Positions 1 to 45,800 of a DNA stretch of 64,000 nucleotides are shown here, piece after piece. Position 1 is the stretch's first letter, and each line of letters begins with the position of its first letter. The notes beneath the pieces were generated by a model. The model was not told the DNA's origin, searched no databases, and worked only from the letters and a program-made list of their open reading frames with translations. The position numbers and the translations under genes are program-made. Origin of the DNA: Colius striatus (taxonomy: Eukaryota; Chordata; Aves; Coliiformes; Coliidae); assembly GCF_028858725.1 (NCBI RefSeq), contig NC_084767.1, positions 20,289,895-20,353,894 on the forward strand. Direction: 5' to 3'.

Positions 1-2529
1 GAAATATTTTGGATACAGTGTCTCCCTTGTTAGAGACACTGGGGTGGGAGGAGCAGTTCGCTTCCTCCTTTCATGAGGAAAGCTGAAATACTGTAAATGT
101 GGGGTCAGTCCAGGTTAAATGTGTTTGGAGGAGCAGAGCAGTAGCCATGCACATAGCCCCCGTCTCCCTGAGTACCAGTCATGTAGCATTAACAGCTCCA
201 CGTTGCAGATGGGTTGGATGCCATGTGCAGGCACATTAACACGGAAAACACATTAGCTCCCACTGAGGAAACCTGAGCAAATTGGCCATGAGATGCGGTG
301 TCCTGGGATTTCACTTCGATGCCGTTCCCTAGGATGCTACAGCAGAGCTGAGGTGGAGCCTGAAGAGTGAGTTTGCTCCAAATCACTGCAGTCCCAGGCA
401 ATCAAATGAACACTGAATCAGGAGCTTCCCTTGAGCTGAACAGACTCCATCACCCTACGGCAGCCCCACTGCATTCATATGCTTCAGCCCCCAAGCAGGG
501 ACTGCTGTGGTGGCTGCAGGTGCCATGGCCCTGGGCTGCTGTGGCTACAGCCCTGCTGCTCTGCCAGATATGTCCCCCTGGGAGCAGCCCTAGGGACACT
601 GTCCCAGCAGCACTATGACCCTCACATACCACTGCACAAGTAGGAGAGCACATCTGCCCTGTCCCTCAGCACACAGCTTCTATCTTAAAACCACCTCATT
701 AAACATTAACTCCAGAGACAGAGGATTTCTGGTCTCTCAGGGAAAGAGGCATGTTTTCAATGTCCATGGAAGATCTCCTTTCCTTGACACCCATCATGCA
801 TACCTGTACAAGGCTGGCATGTGGCCACCCCAGCCCATGTCTCCCACCAAGGAAGGGACATAGAAGGGCCATCAAGCTGTCCCTGCAGATGGCTTCACAG
901 TGATCCCCGATGGCCACCCCCTACCCCCTCTCCTGGGGTAATGCTGATTTGTGGCTTCATGGGAGCACCTCTGGGGTCAACCCCTGGTCAGTGCTTTCTG
1001 CCAAGTCGTGTCTGCGCCCACTCCTCACTATGGGCCAGGCAGTACCATGGGCCCTGAGCAAGGGAGTTGAGACTACTCAGAGGAGAACCCCTGACAGCAC
1101 GGGCTGGAGAAGGGACCCTGGGATAAGCAGAAGTCATGGTCAGGAGTTGAAGGAGAAGAGACTCAAACAAGTGGAGAAGAACATCAGGCATCTCTGCATC
1201 TGTGTAAAGCCTCCACTAGTGCCAGCCAGAAGCCTAAGACTGTGCCCCAGTCTGGGGACCAAGCTGCACACTGGTGAGGGCTGTGCTCATCTCTGATGTG
1301 GGGACACACTGGGGACTGAGCTTCCCCTGCCACCTCCCTGGGCATTGCCTGATGGCAGCCTGTCCCTAGGATGGTGTGGGTCTGGCGCAGCTGCGGCAGT
1401 GGGAGCAGCAGCAGAGGAAACGGGAGAACAGCAGCACCTAGACACATCAATAATTCATAAAATGCCAGCAGCAACAAAGGGAGAGAGGGACCAAAAGCAG
1501 GAGAACAGAATATCACAGAGCTTTTTAATGGTCTTCTTCTATTAGTGTCAGCTCTGTGGCTGGTTTCAGAAAGGAGGAGTTTCCCTGGATGCCCCCAGAA
1601 TTTCAGGATGGGGCTGAGCTCACTCTCCTCAGCCAGTTCTCCTCTGCCTGCTCCCAGGCCCTGTGTCAGTGGCTGATGGCAACCACAGGTCTCTAATGTT
1701 TTCTGAAGGCCTCACAGGGTGAGTATGGCCTGGGCATTGTCCCTTGTAGCCAAGGAGCTGTAAGAGATGGTCATACTGCAAGCAGCAAGCAAAGTGCTGG
1801 GCTGGGCTTTCTGGGCTGTACTCCATCTATAGCCTCCAAATAAACCTTAGTTTGGGTGAAACCCTCTGCTCTGGGTGACTGAGGGCAGCTCCACAGGCCT
1901 CACACCTGCCTTTGCAGCTCTCACCACAGCTGAGTTCCACAGCCTCCTTCACCCTCGTCGGGAGAGAGCCAACAGTCTCTCCATGTACAGAAAAACAGGG
2001 GTTTTGCATATAAATACAGGCAAAGTGTAAGGCCAGATCTGGGAGCTCCATGTCACGTGTCATGTGGCAGCCAATGTAGCAGCCAAGGATGTGCACTGTT
2101 GAGGTTTAACAACACCCAGATGCATCTGCTCCCCCCAGCACACAGCTGGCTCCCCCTGGCCATGGGCACAGGCAGCTCCAGCCCCACTGCCACATGTAAG
2201 CACAGCACACACGTGCGGCTCATCGCCAGGGCACAATGAGCACGTGCTGCATGTGGGGCATTGGGTGGCCAGCCCCATAATCTCAGTCCCAAAATGCACC
2301 TCTGGAGCCCAATCACAGGCCTCCTGAAGGGTTTAAATAACACTACTCATTTTCAGGGCTGCAGAAACAGAGGGGTAGGTGGTGAGTGGTGTGATGCAAT
2401 GCACCACTGCAGCATGAATGCCAAAGGGATGGACTCCCCATTGCTGGCTCCCTGGGCTTACTTCAGACCTCTCCTTCCTCTGCACTTCCAAGGTATGGTT
2501 TCCAAAATAAACCTCACAGAAAAACACAA

Positions 2530-2720
2530 CTATAAATTCTTCTTTTCTGCTAGTTTATTAGCCTAGCAGGCAGAAAATATGAGAGGATTGTTCTGCAAAT
2601 AGGTTCACTGTGAAATGCAATTAGCCAGAGTGAAGCAAATTGCCATTTTAATAATTGCAATTCTTCAAAAGATACACTAGGCAAAAAAAAATGGATATAT
2701 TATCAAAACAGCAAGGGCTG
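2530..2720. promoter_or_regulatory. AT-rich block with clustered homeodomain-like motifs (candidate enhancer)
   Basis: In an otherwise GC-richer stretch, this block packs TTATTAGCC, CAATTAGCC, TTTTAATAATTGCAATT and AAATTGCC. These are TAAT/ATTA-type cores read by homeodomain and POU factors. It has no open frame and no repeat similarity that I recognise. Calling it an enhancer is inference from motif density alone. Confidence 0.2.
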
Positions 2721-5240
2721 GATCCCAATTAGAACCAAAGTCTAAGGCCTTTCTGTTTATCTGACCCTCCACAGCAAGCATCTGCTGCGCCCATGCTGAG
2801 GCCCTATTAACACCCACAGGCCTACAGGATGGGGCCGCAGGGGACATCTGGGACTGGGATGGTGTATGGACGGCTGCTCCCTTCTTCTCCCCTGCTTCTT
2901 CTCCCTCCCCTGGCAGGGTGCACCCCTCCCAGCCCCACTAGCCTAGCTGATGCTCAACACAAAACTGGTGTCTTATTTGCGAAAGGTGCTGGCCATGCTG
3001 CAGCTGCCTTGCCCATGGCATTGCATGAGCTGCTCTTTGAGGAGATAAGCACCTTTCAGAGACATCCAGATCCAGAGCTCAACATTCCACTCCAGAGCTG
3101 TGCCAGGCTTTTCCTAACTGACTGATGGCAGCCGAGTTGAGCTGGAGTCAGGCTGATCCCTGGGCCAGGTCCTTGCCATGGGCCCTCACGCCTCTGCAGG
3201 CAGCACTAAGGGCGAGTGGGGGCTGGTAAAGAGAATGCTCCCTTTGCCCACAGCAGTGGGACTCTCCCTGGCTGTGCTGCTCAGTGCCAGCTCGGGGCTG
3301 CTGCCCTCCGACACGGGACCTGGGGGTCTCCCTGGCAGATGCTGGCACGGCAGCAGCTCAGAGGCCCTGCAGACAGCCCAGGGCAAAATTTTTAATTCAG
3401 CAGCACACTTCAACCTGAAATCTGGAAAAAAAAGTAAAAAGAATGACAAGATGTCAGCATCTCAGAGTCTGCACAACTGATGGGCTAATGGCAGCTCCTG
3501 GGATGGGGCAGCACTCCGTGGCATTGCGGGGCACGTGCTCACCATGGCTCAGGTGCTGTGATGCTTGCTGCCAGAGGAAACCAAAATGCTGAAAATCAGC
3601 TCATGTCACACAGCTGCAAGCAGGGAGAAAAAAGGCCACTCACTTTGGATCGAGAGAATGTGGGCAGATTTGAGAGGGAGCATCCAAATCATTAAATTTC
3701 AAGCATCCTCTCTGTATGCCTGGCAGAGAAGTCAGACCATGTAAGAAATAGTTCTTTAACAATTATGGAGATCTAAATATTTGGAAAGGTTTTCAGTTTA
3801 AAAATCTCTATGGAGAACACTCATTCTCCAGCAGCAGCAGTAGCAGCAGCCCTGTGCTCTTACGTGGCAGAGGCTTCTGAGCTGTACCAGAGCAATGAGC
3901 CTGTGGGCTGAGTGGTGAGAGGCAGAGGGGGAAAGGGCTGCTGTGGGTGTCCTGGCTGCAGGCTCTTCTGAAAAGTGGCGTGGATACCCAGCTGGCCTAA
4001 ACGATATTACATTTGCACTACCACATCAGCAGATCCAAGGCATAGTAGTCAGTTTAGGTTTGGGTTTCTCAGAGGGATTTCTGCCCTGGCCAGGTGCTCC
4101 ACAGCCCTGTTCCCCAGAAAAGCCCAGCCAGCAGTGCCATCCCAGGTGCAGAGCAGCACCGAGGCTTTCTGAGGAGATGAGTGAGCTGGCAATGTTGAGG
4201 TCCTTGGCTGTAGCACCCTTGGTGTCAACTGAGCACATCCAGGGGCTGTGGCTCATCAGTCCCCTCTTGTATCCACAGTCCTGGAGCCTACTCTGCTGGT
4301 GAACTAGTAAGGGTGTCCCTGCAAACAGAGATTTGTGTTATTGGAATTCTGATTTTTAATGAAACTTGAGGGAAGACTGTATTAAGCACAACAATTTGTA
4401 CCATTCCCAAAGGCTACGTACTGCTGAACAGGTAGCTGCCATCAAATTTGTCAAAATGACTCGCATTTTGCAGCTCACAATTAACTGCTCCTGAAAGAGC
4501 TGCAGTCTGAGAATCATTGGCTGAAAGGTTTTGAGAAAACAAAGCTGAGCAGTAAGGGGGGCCATGGTGCAGCAGCACTGGGCTCTGCATGGAACGGGGC
4601 CAACGCTCCCCAAACATGGGTAAGGGCCTTGCAGATGCTTCTATCTGCCAGCTTGTAATTAATAAATTATTGAGACAATCCTGAAACAAGCAGATGAAAA
4701 GGGGGATGAAAGAGGCTAGTGAAAGGCAGACAGCCTCACTGTTTGGGGAGGATCTAAGCTATCATGTCCAAACCCCATTTTAATCTCCTGCTGTCAGAAT
4801 GTGCTGATCACTCATGGTGCTGGCAAGGGGGAATGTAGGGTGGAGATGCCCAGCTCAGGTCCTCTCCCCTTGCAGAGCAGAGAGAGGCTCTTTGCATCTC
4901 GCTGCCTGGGGAGAGCCAGTGGAGGTTATCCCCAGTTCCTTCCCATGGCTCTGTGCAGGAGCTAGAGCAAGGGGAAGGGCCCCCAGCTCCCTGAGATGGG
5001 TTCAGGGCCAGGACAGGCTGGCAACGCACTGGGATGGAGTTGGGCACACAGGCACCTGGAGAGCTCCAGCCACCCATCAAGCTGTCAAAATTCCTCACAG
5101 CAGCAGTGACTTCAAACAAAACACATGAATAAAGAAACTGAGTGTGAAATGAAATTATGTAAGAGTCTCTTTAGCACAGCACCACCACAAGGTCCTCTGG
5201 AAATTCCAACTATTTTATTATTTAAGAAAAGACAGTTCTC

Positions 5241-5346
5241 CTTTTCTTTTCTTTTCTTTTCTTTTCTTTTCTTTTCTTTTCTTTTCTTTTCTTTTCTTTT
5301 CTTTTCTTTTCTTTTCTTTTCTTTTCTTTTCTTTTCTTTTTTTTTT
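5241..5346. repeat. (CTTTT)20 microsatellite
   Basis: Twenty uninterrupted CTTTT units occupy 5241-5340, followed by a run of T to 5346. The purity suggests recent expansion and likely length polymorphism. It creates long Phe/Leu/Ser-rich and Lys/Arg/Glu-rich open frames on the two strands, which are not genes. Confidence 0.97.
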
Positions 5347-7374
5347 GGCAGCAGGAGAGGAATGGGAAAAGTGGGATCACAAAATCAAAGCAGTTAGACA
5401 TGGAAAGACGTAATGGCTCAGCGAGGCTCCTGGCACCCTGCCTGCAGCAGGAGGGGTGGTGATATCCCCCAGCACATGAAGTGGGGCCTTGCAGGGGTGA
5501 AAGATCTGCATCCCTGCTTTTTTTTCCCTTTTGAAATATGCAATTAGGTGCAGGAGGGTGTTCCACAGAATATTTCATATCTTTCTCAAGCATAATGTCA
5601 GTGCCACAGCAGAACTCCCAGTTTCTGCAATGGCTTATTGCAGGCTTTACTCATAAGTTCAGTTTCCTCAGCCGTTGCCTGACAAGTCAGGCCTGGCAAG
5701 TGCTCCACAGGAACAATTGTGCTCCCACGTGTAGTGTGTTTCAGTTACACAGCTATAGAATAAACACAGGACTGGGTGTCTGAACTGAAAGTGCCTTTCC
5801 CTCACTGATGACATATCTTACTCAGCTCATTACCTGCCTGCCAGTCTCCCTGTGTAGTCCTGAGAGCAATGTCTTGGGGAAAGCTGCTGGTGCTGTCTCC
5901 CAGCTAAGGCTGTGGACCTGGCCCCATTGCAACTGCCTCCCCAGGGTTCTCTCCCATCCCAGTGGGGCTCTCCATTGTCCCAGGGCAGTGTGAACCCACT
6001 CACTTCCTTCAGAAGACACAGTGCACCACAAACTCTCGTTTCTAAGTCCCCGGGGTGCCTTGGGGTTAGCCATGTCCTTCACTTTGTCTCCTGCTCCATC
6101 TGAGCCTGGCTGTGGGCACTGCAGACCTTTCTCAGACCTCCTGTACTGTGTGCCCTCTGTTTGCCCACAGCTTGTTTTGCTACAATCCCAGTTGCCTACA
6201 CCAGCTGCCAAAGGGAGCTGCTCTAGGCCAGCAGCGGCCAGGCAGGGGTCTTGCCACCCCAGCCCTTGTGGCACTCTGCAGAGGTATGGGTTTCCTGGGA
6301 GGCTTTGGGGCTTGGGCAGGGCCTGGGCAGCCTCCTACTGCCTGCCCCCACCAGGAAGCCCCAGCAGATGCTACACACACCCCAGACACTAGTAGATTCT
6401 CTACTACGAATGCAGCTACCTGCCATTGCTGTAAAGGAAACTCAAGCAGGAGAAATCGACTATCCCAGTCAAAACACGGCTTTACTGTATAATTGCATCT
6501 TCAAGGGGTTTCTGGCCGTGCAGCCGTGTCCACATTAGGACCTGTTAACTGGGGATTGCAAGGCAGCTGCAGCGTCCTGTGGCCAAGCTGGTGGCAAGGG
6601 GGCAGAGAGGCCCAGAGACACCCTCTCACCACCCCATTCCCTCTACATCGTGGTCCCAAAGGCCCCAGCACCGGAGGGGACGTGCTCGTGTCCCGCATGT
6701 CTCTGCGCTCCCGGTACTGGGGGAGCCCAGCTCAGGGCACGCAGGGCGCGCAGGGCACCCACAACGCGCACCCGGCTGCGAGCGGCTCACGCCGCCTTCT
6801 GCTGGCATCGAAACGCTGCAGTCTCGAGCGCCTGAAGCACACAGCGGCCCCCGCGGCAGCGCGCCGGGCAGAGGCGGCCGCGGGCAGAGGCGGGGAAGCG
6901 CCGCAGCCGTCGCACGGCCGGCAGACGGCGCCGCCCGGCGGCTATGGGACCCCGTTGGCTTCCCGCGCGGCCGGCCCCGCCCCGCGCCCCTGATTCGGCT
7001 GCTCTGGGTGGGAGCGCGCGGCTGCCCGCGGGCCGTGATTGGCTCGCGCGGCTGCGGCAGCTGATTGGACGGAGCTCCCGTCCCTTTCTTTCCGTACGGC
7101 CCGTTCCGTCTTCACGCGAGGTCAGTTCCGGTTCTCCGCTTGGGTCACGCCCCACGTGACCCGCGTCGGGGGCGGTGCGGGACGCGCGAGCGCGTAGCCA
7201 ATCCCGGCGCGCCTGACTACCCCCATTCAAAGTCGGCGGGCGCAGAGACCAATCGCAGGGCGCGCCCGTCCCGGCGTGCGTTGACGGGCGTGCGAGACGG
7301 CCAATGAGAGCGCGGCGAGGCCTGGCCGGGGCGGCAGCGGCGGCGGCGGGGCTCGGCGGCGCTGCGAGGCAGCC

Positions 7375-41961
<34,587 letters not shown>

Positions 41962-42840
41962 TTACAAAATACCCTTAAGCCAAGGGTATCTGTTAAATCA
42001 AAGCTTGCATGAGCCATCTGTCAGGTTTATACATATACATTACCGTGAATATATTGCAGAACCATCTGAGGAGCAGAGGAAGAAGCAGCATTTGTGAACA
42101 TAAAATGGTCTCGGGGCGGGGGGAAATAACAACCAGAAGCCCACGATAAAAGTATTTGTGAGTCTCTTTGGGGCATGACTGACAAAAATCCGAACCCGTG
42201 GGCACGTTTGGTAACTCCAGATCCGGGAATGGTTATCTGGAGGCATTCTTCTCAGCAGTGCATCCTGTGAAGCTTAGGGATGGTCACACTTGTGGTTTGC
42301 ACATGCACTACCTGCGTGCAGTCCCCGGCTCTCTGATAGCTTAAGTGATTGATTACTGCAGACGGTGTTCTGGAAGCATGAATCCCAGTTCTCTGCTTGC
42401 TGCCACCCTTGTGAGCGGAACTACACCCGGTAAAGCCAGAGTTAGAACTGGGAGAGGAGAATTAGGATGCAGAGACCAAAAATTTGTTCACAGGTCTGCT
42501 TTGTTCCTTACCCTGCCCATGGATTAGAAGCAAAGCCAGGTTGCTCTGCTCAAGTGAAGATTTGTCTAATGATTTGTACTCGAAGTTGGACCCACTTGGC
42601 GAATGACGGTGGTTACCGGAGCAGAACAGGACGGTTGTATAAACACAGTTTTATTTACGATAAAGTGATCTTTACATACTTCTGGATTAGACTGTGGATT
42701 TCCCCTCTGGGCAATTCTTGTAAACTATACTCCTGTTTTGAATGTTAAACTTGTGTTTCTAAAGTTTAATTTTGAAATGTTGGGATTGTTCAGTTTATGT
42801 ATTTGAACTACAATAAACCAACCCTTTTTATATATGGATT
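41962..42840 (+). other. TCERG1: TCERG1 3' untranslated region
   Basis: Non-coding sequence from the stop codon to just after the first good AATAAA. The end is inferred from the signal position and could be longer in alternative transcripts. Confidence 0.7.
42812..42817 (+). terminator. TCERG1: polyadenylation signal AATAAA of TCERG1
   Basis: AATAAA about 850 nt after the stop, within an AT-rich end and followed by a T-rich stretch. Cleavage would fall at roughly 42830-42845. Confidence 0.7.
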
Positions 42841-42850
42841 GTACAGGCTT

Positions 42851-45800
42851 AATACTAGTTTTTGTTGGATTTTGTTGGACTTAAGAGTTTACGAGTAAAG
42901 CAAACAACTCAAGTCATCGCCTAAATTCTTGGCTGTGTTTGGCAGAGCAGTTCCCGTGTCACTCTGCAGCGTGGGATTAGGCTTCAGAGCAGCGTTCTGG
43001 TCGGTGCATGTGCAGCAGGATGCCACGCAAAAACATCTTCTAGTTTAGTTCTTTACTCTTAATTGTGAGATGGTAGGGATGGCAACATCGATGTATTTCC
43101 TTCTATTTCTTCTGTAATTGACGTGGATCATCACTTCTGCAGGGTCGAGGAGTGGGGAAGGATTGATTCTTCTGTGAGAAGCTGATTGATTTTTTTTTAA
43201 GCAATGGTGGTTTTGGTGGCCAGCCAGGACTTGTGGGACTTGTTTACAAAGATTTACGCAGCTTGGGAGCAACTTGCACTGCTGACATCTGAAACATGGT
43301 GGTTGTAGTAAGAGTGTACTCCCTAAATTCTCTCCTCTGTCCTAGTGCCCACTCCATCAGTGCGGGGCACCCAAGCCATTGGAAACCAGCATTGGGCGAT
43401 GTCTATGCTGGGAGTGGAGGGGGAAGTAAGGAGGATTGTAGCTCAGTAAGGCCACAGATGTTGGACCTTGAAGAAGGAGAGGACCCACCTGGAAAGTGCC
43501 CCAATGGAGCCAAGGCTGCAGCTCTGCTGGAGGAGCCTAGGGGAGAACCCTCAGGGCTGCCTGCACTGGGCGCACACCTTGGGGAAAGCTGAGCTGTCCC
43601 CATGCCCACAGCCCCCTCCAACCTGGAGTGATCCCAGCCTGTGGCTGCTGCTGCCAAACTTGTGTCAGCAAGTCAGACCCTCAGCAGTTTTGGTAAATGT
43701 AATGTATGCTTCCTGAGGTGCCTGCCAGCCCTCACCTCTGCTCCAGTGCCCTCTGGGCCACGACACCATGTCCATGGGCAAATCTGGGACGTGGAAGGTG
43801 CCGCGAGTGGTGGGGCACTGACGGTGGGAATTGTGGCAATGCGCGCTCTCACTGTGATAGCACATCACAGCCCTGCTGCCCATGAGGGAATTTCTTTCTG
43901 CTCAGCTTAGCATGTCCCTGCAGGAAGCTATGCATTTTTTATAGCTGTCATAAAATATGGTTAACTTGTTCATTAAATGGATAAGACTGCTATTAATTTT
44001 AATTTATCTTGTTTATGGAGACCAGATGTTCATTAACATTTATTTATCTGCTTGCTCTGTGGATAAAGCAGTTGTGCCTGACGCACAGGGCCCCTGGGGG
44101 AAGGAGCGCTGCTGGAGGGTGTGTTTGTGATGCCCCACAACACAGACTCATGCCTGGGGGCCGTCACTGGTGGGGACACCAGTCCCTGTCTCAGGTTTCA
44201 CTTTCTTCTGAGGCTCTGTCACCATTTCAGGCCGCTGAGCAGAGCCTCAGTGTTGCTCAACTGTCTCTTCTTTGGTCTTCTGCTTCAGGAACCAGCACTG
44301 ACCCCAAGGCTTCCTGAGGGATCTCTGCTGGTCTTGCATGCAGCAGTCCCCAGGCCCTGTAGCCCTGCCCATTCCCCAGAGAGGGGCTGCAGCAGCGGGG
44401 CTCCCTCCACGGCCACCACAGTGTCTGGGCTGTGCACAGCAATCACATCCCCTGGGGACATTCACAGCTGGTGCCAAAGGGCAGCCAGGCCACCAGCCCT
44501 ATAACCCTGTACAGCATCTCTGGATGCTGCTTTTAGCTGCCCCATGGCAGCAATGAACCATGGCAGGATACCTGCTGCTTGCCCGTTTCCAACAGCAAGT
44601 GTGTAGCAGCTCAGCAGCACTCTTCTCACTTCCTCCATTTTCCTTGCATAAGCTTTAGAAGTCAGTTTTCTTTCCTGTGTGTGCTGCTGGGCTGTGGTGG
44701 GTCCCATCTGGGCAGCAAGTGCCTTCATACCGGCGTTTTGCCCTTGTACCCTGAGGAAGCCGAGCTGTGCTGAGGTGCCCAGCCTGGCGTGGTGAACTGA
44801 GTATGTGGGAGCAAGCCAAGGCCTCACAATGAAGAAAAGAGTGGTAAAATAGGTCCTTCCAAAAATATGGGAAGGAAAGATTATTTATTATGACCTTTAT
44901 GATTTTACTTTGATGCTCTGTCTCACTGCACTATGGGAGGGTGACTGTCACTGAGCAGAGTATGGTCAGGGGGTCACAACAGTCTCATTCTATCTCATCT
45001 TCACTTGTGGGAGTGAACAGGAATTACAGTTCCAAATAATCTGTTTAAAATGTATTTTATAGCTGATGTCCACTGTTTTTCCAATGATTTTTCATAGATG
45101 TGCCATTGCTTCCCTGGCACGGGTGTGCTGGCAGCCTGGGATGCTGCAGGGAGGGATGAACGGGGCTGGAGGGACACAAACCAGCTCAGTCGTGGCCCCA
45201 AGCAGGCTCTGCATGAGAGCGTTGTGGTGGGGAAGAGATGATGCATTCAGTGGGACTTGGACACGAGACACTTTTGAGTGCCGTCCCAAAGGATTTGGAA
45301 GATGCCTGAAGGACATGGGGGATTCCAGCTGTCACAAAGAGAAGCATCAGGGATGCAGCTGCAGGACTCTCCCAAGCACCTCTCTGGGTGCCCAGCACCT
45401 TTGTGACCTGTGTAGCAGCCAGGCTCAGCCTTGACCTAAGGATCTGAAGGCATGATGCCACAATCTTCTACATTGCTTAGAAATGAGAGCTCCATGTTTC
45501 GGGCATTCCTTCCTGCCCCTTGCAGCTCCATCAATGGCCACGACCAGTCCTTCCATGAGCTGAGTCTGCACATTTTCCACAGAGCTAAAGACCAAAGTGG
45601 CTGCTTAAAAGCCTTGCTGGAAAAGTTGTGGATCTCTGAGTATCTGGGGCTTACAGAGGCTTCCTCTTTGGAAGGAAATGCTGGGGGTGCCATTCCCTCT
45701 GCCCACAGCTGCCCAGCTGGCCCTGCCAAGGATAAGACCCAGGGCCTGAACCCCAGCAAGTGTTGGTAGATGAAGGTCACACAGTTAATGCAAAGCTAAA

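Larger units (their letters stand above)
1..6689. other. gene-poor region upstream of TCERG1
   Basis: No gene was recognised here. Open frames on both strands are short, overlap one another and match no protein family I know. The left part is moderately GC-rich, and AT-rich blocks occur around 2530-2720 and 4640-4690. A pure pentanucleotide repeat lies at 5241-5340. In mammals the next gene in this direction is the transcription factor gene POU4F3, and no POU or homeobox exon is visible, so this is probably its distal intergenic flank. A lncRNA cannot be excluded without RNA data. Confidence 0.6.

Noticed and set aside
5222-5593. - strand frame with Lys/Arg/Glu repeats, and + strand frame with Phe/Leu/Ser repeats
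   Set aside because: Both come from translating the (CTTTT)20 microsatellite.
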